Under the pieces are notes generated by a model. That model saw nothing but the letters and a program-made list of their open reading frames with translations, had not been told where the DNA came from and did not search any database. Source: CAVQGZ01 sp964400785 (GTDB lineage Bacteria; Actinomycetota; Actinomycetes; Jiangellales; Jiangellaceae). From it: a DNA stretch of 23,914 bases. The stretch covers positions 1 through 23,914 of the forward strand of contig CAYNWB010000033.1 of the NCBI GenBank assembly GCA_964400785.1, written 5' to 3'. Below are positions 16,080-22,104 of the stretch, in pieces. The position numbers were made by a program, and so were the translations under genes. Position 1 is the stretch's first letter; every line of letters starts with the position of its first letter.

Positions 16080-16358
16080 CTAGACCTCGGTGGGCTCGTC
16101 ATGGCCGAGGCCGACGGCGAACTGGCGCAGGCGCTCGACGGCGTACGGGTCCACGGCAACCGGTGCGTCGAGGGCCGCAGCGGTCGGGATGGCCGCCTTG
16201 ATCGCGCGGTAGGTGCTGGCCTCGAGTCCACAGCGGCGGCACACCTCCAGGTGGTCGTGCACCATGTGGGCCGTCGCCGGGTCGGCCTCACCGTCGAGGT
16301 AGGCCTGCAGCACCTTGGCCACCTGGTGGCAGCGTCGCCTCGTCAGTCGCTCGAGCAT
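16080..16358 (-). CDS. Zinc-binding anti-sigma factor (zf-HC2 / ZAS type)
   Basis: This 92-residue cytoplasmic protein has the ZAS signature HxxxCxxC at H36-LEV-C40-RR-C43, after a helix with AYLDGEADPATAHMVHDHL. Such proteins bind and silence the ECF sigma factor encoded beside them; in some, oxidation of the cysteines releases the sigma factor. There is no transmembrane segment, so it would sense a cytoplasmic signal, as RsrA does, rather than work through the membrane. Two ATGs are possible: 16364 overlaps the sigma stop as ATGA, while 16358 has AGGAG at the proper 6-base distance and is preferred. The C-terminal ~30 residues are probably flexible. The activating signal is unknown. Confidence 0.85.
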   Translation of the reverse strand: MLERLTRRRCHQVAKVLQAYLDGEADPATAHMVHDHLEVCRRCGLEASTYRAIKAAIPTAAALDAPVAVDPYAVERLRQFAVGLGHDEPTEV

Positions 16359-16360
16359 GC

Positions 16361-16948
16361 TCATCTCCTGCCGGCTCGCGGGACGAGTCCCGCCTCGTCG
16401 AGGGACGTCCGGATGCGTTGCCGGCCACGGTGCAGGCGGCTCATCACGGTGCCCTTCGGGATGCCGAGGCGGTCGGCTGCTTGCGCGTAGCTCAGCCCCT
16501 GCAGGTCGACCAGCTCGATCACGGCGCGGAAGTCGGCGGGCAGCTCACGCAGGGCACGCACCACGACCGGCTCGAACTGCTCGCTGAGGGCGACCTCTTC
16601 GCTCGAGGGAGAGGGCGGGCCCGTCTGCTCGAGCACCCGTTGGGCAGACTCCCCGTCGGGCAGCAGCAGCGGCTGGCGCTTGCGTGCCCGGTTGATGTGG
16701 GTGTTGCGCAGGATCGTCAGCATCCATGCGCGGGGGTGCGCGCCGTCGAACGACTCGATGGCCCGGTACGCGCGCAGCAGCGTGTCCTGGACGAGGTCCT
16801 CGGCGTCCGTGGGGTTGCGGGTCAGCGTGACCGCGACCCGGTAGAGCACCTCGATCTCGGGCACCACGTAGGTCTGGAAGGCCGCGTCGCGGTCGGCATG
16901 AGCGGCCACGGCGGGTGTCACGTCCGGGGGAACCCCGTCGGCCGTCAT
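16361..16948 (-). CDS. ECF-type RNA polymerase sigma factor
   Basis: This 195-residue sigma-70 family protein has region 2 (PTDAEDLVQDTLLRAYRAIESF, then HPRAWMLTILRNTHINRARKR), a variable linker with GPPSPSSEE, and region 4 (LRELPADFRAVIELVDLQGLSYAQAADRLGIPKGTVMSRLHRGRQ) for -35 recognition. It directs RNA polymerase to a small stress regulon and is held by the anti-sigma factor translated just after it. The ATG at 16948 is chosen because conservation starts shortly after it and GGGGAA lies about 6 bases upstream. The open frame runs on upstream, but with no sigma-like sequence. The start overlaps the stop of a possible 13-codon leader ORF. I cannot fix the ECF group; a SigR-like redox role is only one possibility. 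Confidence 0.92.
   Translation of the reverse strand: MTADGVPPDVTPAVAAHADRDAAFQTYVVPEIEVLYRVAVTLTRNPTDAEDLVQDTLLRAYRAIESFDGAHPRAWMLTILRNTHINRARKRQPLLLPDGESAQRVLEQTGPPSPSSEEVALSEQFEPVVVRALRELPADFRAVIELVDLQGLSYAQAADRLGIPKGTVMSRLHRGRQRIRTSLDEAGLVPRAGRR
16365..16369 (-). promoter_or_regulatory. Ribosome binding site that decides the anti-sigma start
   Basis: AGGAG on the minus strand, inside the last codons of the sigma gene, directly touches the ATG at 16364 but is 6 bases from the ATG at 16358. The spacing supports initiation at 16358. Confidence 0.6.
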
Positions 16949-16986
16949 CGCGATTCCCCGGGCAGCGCAGGCGCAGGCGTCGGCAC
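16945..16986 (-). CDS. Possible leaderless 13-codon leader ORF coupled to the sigma factor
   Basis: A GTG at 16986-16984 lies exactly 6 bases after TACAGT and opens the short frame MPTPAPALPGESR, whose TGA (16947-16945) overlaps the sigma ATG as ATGA. This is the same coupling used between the full genes of this window. If the transcript starts at the GTG, ribosomes would load there and reinitiate at the sigma start. Three prolines of the peptide follow within its first six codons. No homology is expected for so short a peptide; translation is inferred. Confidence 0.35.
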   Translation of the reverse strand: MPTPAPALPGESR

Positions 16987-16992
16987 GGGGGA

Positions 16993-16998
16993 ACTGTA
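16993..16998 (-). promoter_or_regulatory. Putative -10 element of the sigma/anti-sigma operon
   Basis: TACAGT on the minus strand, identical to the hexamer before the SRPBCC gene at 17383, lies 45 bases before the sigma ATG and 6 before the leader GTG. It is embedded in the imperfect palindrome gaactgtagttc (16991-17002, 5-base arms). No convincing -35 or ECF-type autoregulatory promoter is visible in the 163-base region. Confidence 0.35.
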
Positions 16999-17111
16999 GT
17001 TCTCGAGTGCAGCGCCACGCGCGCCCGCAACCGGGGAGTCCAGCCCGGTCGATGTGCGTCTCGAGGACACCAGCGTCCCCGTCCCACACATGGATCATGC
17101 AGGATGACTCC

Positions 17112-17315
17112 ATGAGCGACGCGGCCGCGACACCCGAAGAGCCACCCGCGAAGGACTCCGCCGACGACGTCAAGGCGCGGTTCAAGCAGGCGCTCGACCG
17201 CAAGCAGGGACGGCACAAGAACGAGCACCTGCACCCTGAGGGCGACTCGGCGCTGCACGACACCCACGGTCGGTCGGGAGGCAAGCGCCAGTTCAGGCGC
17301 AAGGCGGGCGGCTAG
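17112..17315 (+). CDS. DUF5302 family small protein (67 aa)
   Basis: The 67-residue, highly charged protein has an acidic, alanine/proline-rich N-terminus, a helix DDVKARFKQALDRKQG, a His/Gly-rich middle (HTDHG-like HDTHGRSGGK) and the end GGKRQFRRKAGG. This matches my memory of the actinobacterial DUF5302 family, whose members end in GGKRxFRRKxG. It is soluble and probably largely disordered; the function is unknown. ATG 17112 is preferred because AGGAT is 7 bases upstream; ATG 17097 in the same frame would add five residues. It is divergent from the sigma gene across 163 bases. Confidence 0.8.
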   Translation: MSDAAATPEEPPAKDSADDVKARFKQALDRKQGRHKNEHLHPEGDSALHDTHGRSGGKRQFRRKAGG

Positions 17316-17382
17316 CCAGGGACGTGAGGGACCGGTGCCCAGCGTCACACCGGCACCGGTCGCCGCCTTCGCAGGGCCTGCT

Positions 17383-17388
17383 TACAGT
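17383..17388 (+). promoter_or_regulatory. Putative -10 element of the SRPBCC-SDR operon
   Basis: TACAGT lies exactly 6 bases before the ATG at 17395. The hexamer and spacing match the candidate sigma-operon element at 16993-16998, and they favour 17395 over the upstream in-frame GTG at 17335. Confidence 0.45.
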
Positions 17389-17394
17389 GAAGAA

Positions 17395-17856
17395 ATGGCC
17401 CGCTACGTCGCTCGTGTCCACACGCCCATGCCGGTGACCGAAGCCTTCGCGCTCATGGCCGACATGCGCACCTACGCGACGTGGGACCCCGGACTCACCC
17501 GATCGGTGCAGGTCGTGGGCGAGGGCCCGGGGGTGGGCTCGACCTACGACCTGCAGCTTGCCCTGCCGCCCCTGGTGACCCTGCGCTACGTGACGCAGGA
17601 GTACCACGTGCCGGCCGCGACGAGCGAGCCGCACGAGGTTCTGCACGTGGCCACGAATGTGCTCTTCAGCTCGACCGACCGGATCACCGTGCGGTCAGCC
17701 CCGGGCGGGTCGCTCGTGGTGTACGACGCCGACCTTCGCCTGACCGGCCCGCTGCGCCTCGGCGACCCCGGGCTACGGCTGGTGTTCGGCTGGGTTGCCG
17801 GGCGGGCGGAGTCCGGGATGCGCACGGCGCTGAGCGGCACCTCGGTGCCCGCGTGA
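17395..17856 (+). CDS. SRPBCC (START/polyketide-cyclase-like) family protein
   Basis: This 153-residue protein starts MARYVARVHTPMPVTEAFALMADMRTYATWDPG. A strand, a VxEAFxxxADxxxxxxWDPG helix and loop, and then beta strands are the usual opening of the SRPBCC ligand-binding fold. Members bind hydrophobic ligands in a deep cavity and sometimes act as cyclases or dehydratases. The middle LRYVTQEYHVP and STDRITV and the closing GWVAGRAESGMRTAL helix complete the fold. There is no signal peptide. The stop overlaps the next GTG as GTGA, so it is coupled to the SDR gene; the two probably act on the same small hydrophobic substrate. The ligand is unknown. The start is chosen by fold onset and the TACAGT element. 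Confidence 0.88.
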   Translation: MARYVARVHTPMPVTEAFALMADMRTYATWDPGLTRSVQVVGEGPGVGSTYDLQLALPPLVTLRYVTQEYHVPAATSEPHEVLHVATNVLFSSTDRITVRSAPGGSLVVYDADLRLTGPLRLGDPGLRLVFGWVAGRAESGMRTALSGTSVPA

Positions 17857-18842
17857 CTCCTGGACCCGCGGACGTCGTCGACGGGCTTCTCGAGCTGCCC
17901 GTCGCTCCGAGCTTCACCCGGGTCGGTCCCGCGGTGCGCTCACGGCTGGACCGCTGGACGCCGCTGGACTCCTACGACCTGACCGGGCGCACCATCGTGC
18001 TGACCGGTCCGACGTCAGGCCTCGGGCTGGCGGCCGCGGAGCAGCTCGCGCGGTGCGGGGCCACCCTCGTGCTCGTCGGTCGTGACCGTGGACGCACCGA
18101 GGCCGTCCGCGACCGGCTCGCCGGCCTGCGCGCGGGTGCGGACCACCACGTCGCGGTGGCCGACCTGGCCGACCTGAGCACTGTCCGCGACGCCGCGGAG
18201 CAGATCCGTGACCTGCACCCGAGCATCGATGCGCTGCTGCACAACGCCGGGGCGCTGACAGCCGACCGGCGTGCCAACCCGGACGGCATCGAGGCCACGG
18301 TGGCCAGCCAGGTGGTGGGACCGTTCCTGCTGACCACCCTGCTGCTCGAGTCGCTGCGGACGGCCTCGCCCGGCCGTGTGATCACCATGGCGTCCGGGGG
18401 CATGTACGCCTCCGGGCTGACGGTGGCGAACCTGCAGATGAGCGACGATGAGTACCGCGGCGCCGAGCAGTACGCCCGGGCCAAGCGGGCTCAGGTGACC
18501 CTCAACGAGATGTGGGCAGAACGCCTCGGAGGGCCCGACCTGGTCTTCCACGCCGTGCACCCGGGATGGGCCGACACCCCCGGGGTGCGCGGGTCGCTGC
18601 CCAGGTTCCACCTGCTCACCGGACCACTGCTACGGACCCCGGAGCAGGGTGCCGACACCATGGTGTGGCTCGCCGCCGACGACGGGGAACCTTTGCGCAC
18701 CAACGGGGCGTTCTGGCTCGACCGGCGCCGACGCGCCCTGCACCGTCTGCCGACCACGCGCCGCACCGACACGCCTGAGCGCCGCGAACAGCTGTGGCGC
18801 TGGGTCAGCGAGACCGCCGGCGTGGATCCGACCGGCCTCTGA
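17853..18842 (+). CDS. Short-chain dehydrogenase/reductase, DHRS12-like
   Basis: This 329-residue NAD(P)-dependent oxidoreductase has TGPTSGLG (51-58) as nucleotide loop, NAG (131-133), Ser181 in MASGGM and the Y207-x3-K211 pair in YARAKRA, a complete SDR active site. The stretch VHPGWADTPGVR followed by LPRFH and EQGADTMVWLA closely recalls DHRS12-type SDRs, as does the final region with FWLDRR and LPTT. A 45-residue N-terminal helix precedes the Rossmann fold, also as in DHRS12. The GTG at 17853 overlaps the SRPBCC stop. The natural substrate is unknown, possibly a lipid or steroid-like carbonyl. The gene ends 21 bases from the convergent flavodoxin gene, with no clear terminator. Confidence 0.92.
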   Translation: MTPGPADVVDGLLELPVAPSFTRVGPAVRSRLDRWTPLDSYDLTGRTIVLTGPTSGLGLAAAEQLARCGATLVLVGRDRGRTEAVRDRLAGLRAGADHHVAVADLADLSTVRDAAEQIRDLHPSIDALLHNAGALTADRRANPDGIEATVASQVVGPFLLTTLLLESLRTASPGRVITMASGGMYASGLTVANLQMSDDEYRGAEQYARAKRAQVTLNEMWAERLGGPDLVFHAVHPGWADTPGVRGSLPRFHLLTGPLLRTPEQGADTMVWLAADDGEPLRTNGAFWLDRRRRALHRLPTTRRTDTPERREQLWRWVSETAGVDPTGL

Positions 18843-18863
18843 GGCGCTGCTGACCAGCGGGGC

Positions 18864-19586
18864 TCAGCGGTACTCGGGGTTCGGGTGGTCGAACCTGGCG
18901 CCGGCGTCCCAGGCGGAGCGCTGGTTGCCGTGGGCCGGGATGCCGCCTGCACGCTTGAGCATGGCTGCCACGTGCATGAGGTTCCACGTCATGAACGTCG
19001 TGTTGCGCTGGGTGAAGTCGTTCTGCGGGCCGCCGGAGCTCTCGTCGAGGTAGGACGGCCCCGGACCTGCCTCACCGATCCAGCCGGCGTCGGCCTGAGG
19101 CGGGATCGTGTACCCGAGGTGCTGGAGCGAGTAGAGCACGCTCATGGCCACGTGCTTCACCCCGTCCTCGTTGCCCGTGACGATCACGCCGCCGACGCGG
19201 CCGTAGTAGTGGTACTGGCCGGCGTCGTTCAGCATGCCGGACATGGCGTAGAGCCGTTCGATCAGTCGGCTCGCGACGCTCGACTTCTCCCCGAGCCAGA
19301 TCGGGCTACCCACGACGAGGATGTCTGCGGACTCGACGCGAGGCCACAGCGCGGGCCAGTCGTCGCGAGCGGCGGCGGGCAGACCCGCTGGTGGCTGGGT
19401 CATGTCGGGGTACACCCCGGGCGCCACGTCGTGGTCGACCAGACGGATCTCGTCGACCTGTACTCCCTGGGACCGCATGATCGCGACGCTGACCTGCATC
19501 AGGCCATCGGTGTGTGACACAGCGGGGGACGGCTTGAGCGTGCAGTTGACGAAGCACGCGCGCAGGTCGGAGAACGCATCGCTCAC
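18864..19586 (-). CDS. Flavodoxin-family NAD(P)H-dependent oxidoreductase
   Basis: The 240-residue protein opens with the strand ACFVNCTLKPSP and a helix, the FMN-phosphate loop of WrbA/FMN-reductase-like flavoproteins. ADILVVGSPIWLGEKSSVASRLIERL is the second FMN loop and helix, and GRVGGVIVTGNEDGVKHVAMSVLYSLQHLG the core strand and helix of the fold. It is probably an FMN-dependent quinone or flavin reductase in the cytoplasm. The start is GTG, overlapping the stop of the upstream gene as GTGA. It is the last gene of the four-gene minus-strand run from prfC. The C-terminal WDAGARFDHPNPEYR is typical of this subfamily, from memory. It differs from the shorter flavodoxin-like protein at 5995. 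Confidence 0.87.
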   Translation of the reverse strand: MSDAFSDLRACFVNCTLKPSPAVSHTDGLMQVSVAIMRSQGVQVDEIRLVDHDVAPGVYPDMTQPPAGLPAAARDDWPALWPRVESADILVVGSPIWLGEKSSVASRLIERLYAMSGMLNDAGQYHYYGRVGGVIVTGNEDGVKHVAMSVLYSLQHLGYTIPPQADAGWIGEAGPGPSYLDESSGGPQNDFTQRNTTFMTWNLMHVAAMLKRAGGIPAHGNQRSAWDAGARFDHPNPEYR

Positions 19587-20404
19587 GGTCGGACGCCTTT
19601 CGGGCTCGCAGGGCTATCTCCTGACTGACGGGGCAGCACCCCGGCAACCCGACTCAGCACAGCGGCATCCCGTACGCCGGACGCGACGTAGACGGTGTTG
19701 GCCGACGGTGTACCGGTATAGGGGTTGTCGAACTCCACCACGTGCGCCTCGACGTCGTGGAACACCCCTCGCAGCTGGCCGGTCCACGCGGCGTCGGGCG
19801 GGTCGTCGGACCACAGCCCGAAGACTCCGTGCGGGTGCAGGTGCCTGGCCAGAGCCAACAACCCGGCGCGACTGTAGAACGCCTCGTGGCTCGGGTGCAG
19901 CAGGTGGCGGGGGCTGTGGTCGACGTCGAGCAGCACGGCGTCCACCTTCGTGCCCGGTGCCTGCGGGTCGAACCCGGTCTCGCCCGCGGCGAGGGCGAAG
20001 AAGTCGCCGTGCAGCAGGCGGACGCGCGGGTCGAGGCGCAGCGGTGCAGCGTCCGGCAGCAGCCCGTCGCGATGCCAGCCGATCACCTGGGGGAGTGCCT
20101 CGACGACCACCAGGCTGCGCACTCGGGGGTCGGCCAGTGCGGCGACGGCGGTGTAGCCGAGCCCGAGCCCGCCGACCACGACGTCGCAGGCGTTGGACGT
20201 GCCGAGCTGCTTCAGGCTCAGCGTCGCCAGCGCCGTCTCGGCAACCGTGAACGCACTCGACATCAGGAACTCCTCGCCCAGCCGCACCTCCAGCAGGTGC
20301 TGCGCCATCACGGGGTCGTGACGTCGCCGCAGGCTGATGTCGCCCATCGGCGTGGGCGCCCAGTCCAGCTCCTCGAACCGGCGGGACGGACCGGACCCGC
20401 TCAT
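19583..20404 (-). CDS. Spermidine-synthase-like methyltransferase-fold protein
   Basis: This 273-residue protein has the Rossmann SAM-binding fold of spermidine synthases: VVVGGLGLGYTAVAAL (glycine loop), VVVEALPQVIGWHRDG (acidic end of strand 2) and VRLLHGDFFAL. At the expected active-site strand, however, it has VLLDVDHSPRHLLHP instead of the D-x-x-D-P motif of true aminopropyltransferases, so polyamine synthesis is doubtful. Proteins with the LDVDHSP and LWSDDPPD motifs form a recurring, uncharacterised bacterial group. The ATG overlaps the RNase J stop as ATGA and its stop overlaps the next GTG, so it is embedded in the operon. It is soluble, with no fused membrane domain. The role is unknown. 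Confidence 0.85.
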   Translation of the reverse strand: MSGSGPSRRFEELDWAPTPMGDISLRRRHDPVMAQHLLEVRLGEEFLMSSAFTVAETALATLSLKQLGTSNACDVVVGGLGLGYTAVAALADPRVRSLVVVEALPQVIGWHRDGLLPDAAPLRLDPRVRLLHGDFFALAAGETGFDPQAPGTKVDAVLLDVDHSPRHLLHPSHEAFYSRAGLLALARHLHPHGVFGLWSDDPPDAAWTGQLRGVFHDVEAHVVEFDNPYTGTPSANTVYVASGVRDAAVLSRVAGVLPRQSGDSPASPKGVRP

Positions 20405-22086
20405 GCGTCGATGATGACCGGGATGACGATCGGGCTGCTGCGGAAGGTGCGGTGAGTCCAGCGTGAGACGGCCTGCTGGATGAGGCGTTCGAGCTGGCTG
20501 GCGTCCCCGATGCCTTCCTTCGCCGCTGTGGCCAGGGCCCCCTCGATCAGGGGGATGACGTCGTCGAACGTGTGCTCGTCGTGGATGAAGCCGCGCGCGA
20601 GGAAGTCCGGGGGCTCGGCCAGCTCTCCGGTGTCGGCGTCGACGAGCACGACGACGGTGATCACGCCCTCCTCGGCCAGCGTGCGGCGGTCCTTGAGCGA
20701 GGCCTCGGTGACGTCTCCGACGGACGCGCCCTCGACGTAGACGTACCCCGCCGGCACCTTGCCGGTGATCGACGCGCGCCCGTCGACGAGGTCGACCACC
20801 ACGCCGTCCTCGGCGATGACGACGTTCTCGGCAGGCACTCCCGTGCGGATCGCCACGGCTGCGTTGGCCTGCATGTGTCGCCACTCGCCGTGCACCGGCA
20901 GCACGTTGGCGGGGGCCATGAGGTTGTAGCAGTAGGCCAGCTCTCCCGCGCTGGCGTGGCCGGAGACGTGCACCTTGGCGGTTCCCTTGTGCACGACCCG
21001 GGCACCCCACCGGGTCAGGCCGTTGATGACGTCGTAGATGGCGTTCTCGTTGCCGGGGATCAGCGAGCTCGCCATGAGGACGGTGTCGCCGGGACCGATG
21101 CGGATCTGGTGGTCGCGGTTGGCCATGCGAGCCAGGGCTGCCATGGGTTCGCCCTGCGAGCCCGTGCAGACCAGCGTGATCCTGTCGTCGGGCAGCTTCT
21201 CGATCTGCTTGAGGTCGACCACCAGCCCGCGAGGCACCGTGAGGTACCCGAGGTCACGCGCGATGCCCATGTTGCGCACCATCGACCGCCCCACGAAGGC
21301 GACCTTGCGCTTGTGCTCGGCGGCGGCGTCGATCACCTGCTGGATGCGGTGCACGTGGCTGGCAAAGCTCGACACGATGATGCGCCGCGGCGCGGTGCGG
21401 AACACCTCGTCGATGGCCGGCGTGAGGTCGCGCTCGGAGATCGTGAAACCCGGGACGTCGGCGTTGGTGGAGTCGGCCATCAGCAGCGTGACGCCCTCCT
21501 CGCCGTAGCGTGCGAAGGCGCGCAGGTCGGTGATGCGCCCGTCGAGCGGGAACTGGTCCATCTTGAAGTCGCCTGTGTGCAGCACCAGGCCGGCAGCGGT
21601 GCGGATCGCCACCGCCAGCCCGTCCGGGATCGAGTGGTTGACCGCGGAGAACTCGCAGTCGAAGGGGCCGAACGAGTGCCGCTGGCCCTCGCCCACCTCG
21701 ACCAGGGTGGGGGTGATGCGATGCTCCTTGAGCTTGGCGGCCAGCAGCGCCAGCGTCAGGCGCGACCCCACGACGGGGATGTCGGCGCGCAGGCGTAGCA
21801 GGTACGGCACGGCGCCGATGTGGTCTTCGTGACCGTGGGTCAGCACGAGCGCATCGATCGTGTCGAGCCTGTCGGCGATCCACGAGAAGTCGGGCAGGAT
21901 CAGGTCGACCCCTGGCTGGTGCTCGCCCGGGAAGAGCACGCCGCAGTCGACGACGAGCAACCGGCCCTCGTGCTCGAACACGGCCATGTTGCGACCGATC
22001 TCGCCGAGGCCGCCGAGGGGCACGATGCGCAGGCCGCCCGTGGGCAGGGGCGGCGGTGCGCCCAGCTCGGGATGGGGATGACTCAC
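20401..22086 (-). CDS. rnj: Ribonuclease J
   Basis: This 561-residue RNase combines 5'-3' exo- and endonuclease activity in mRNA decay and rRNA maturation. IVPLGGLGEIGRNM (21-34) opens the metallo-beta-lactamase domain, VLTHGHEDHIGAVPYL (81-96) holds the zinc-binding HxHxDH, and HTGDFKMD gives the next ligand. The beta-CASP domain contains SFASHVHRIQQV, GRSM and CTGSQGEPMAAL, and HVSGHAS plus PVHGEWRHM complete the site. A normal-length C-terminal domain follows. The GTG at 22086 has GGAGG 5 bases upstream. In Mycobacterium and Streptomyces rnj normally follows dapA; here it follows prfC by 18 bases. It overlaps the next gene by 4 bases. Confidence 0.95.
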   Translation of the reverse strand: MSHPHPELGAPPPLPTGGLRIVPLGGLGEIGRNMAVFEHEGRLLVVDCGVLFPGEHQPGVDLILPDFSWIADRLDTIDALVLTHGHEDHIGAVPYLLRLRADIPVVGSRLTLALLAAKLKEHRITPTLVEVGEGQRHSFGPFDCEFSAVNHSIPDGLAVAIRTAAGLVLHTGDFKMDQFPLDGRITDLRAFARYGEEGVTLLMADSTNADVPGFTISERDLTPAIDEVFRTAPRRIIVSSFASHVHRIQQVIDAAAEHKRKVAFVGRSMVRNMGIARDLGYLTVPRGLVVDLKQIEKLPDDRITLVCTGSQGEPMAALARMANRDHQIRIGPGDTVLMASSLIPGNENAIYDVINGLTRWGARVVHKGTAKVHVSGHASAGELAYCYNLMAPANVLPVHGEWRHMQANAAVAIRTGVPAENVVIAEDGVVVDLVDGRASITGKVPAGYVYVEGASVGDVTEASLKDRRTLAEEGVITVVVLVDADTGELAEPPDFLARGFIHDEHTFDDVIPLIEGALATAAKEGIGDASQLERLIQQAVSRWTHRTFRSSPIVIPVIIDA

Positions 22087-22104
22087 GACGGCCTCCGGTA
22101 CGGG

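Noticed and set aside
16949..17302. N-terminal extension of the sigma factor up to 17302
   Set aside because: The extra ~118 residues are Cys/Arg/Ser-rich shadow sequence antisense to the DUF5302 gene, and the fold starts after 16948.
18843..18863. Terminator hairpin between the convergent SDR and flavodoxin genes
   Set aside because: Only 4-5 base stems (cgctg/cagcg) can be drawn and no T-tract follows.
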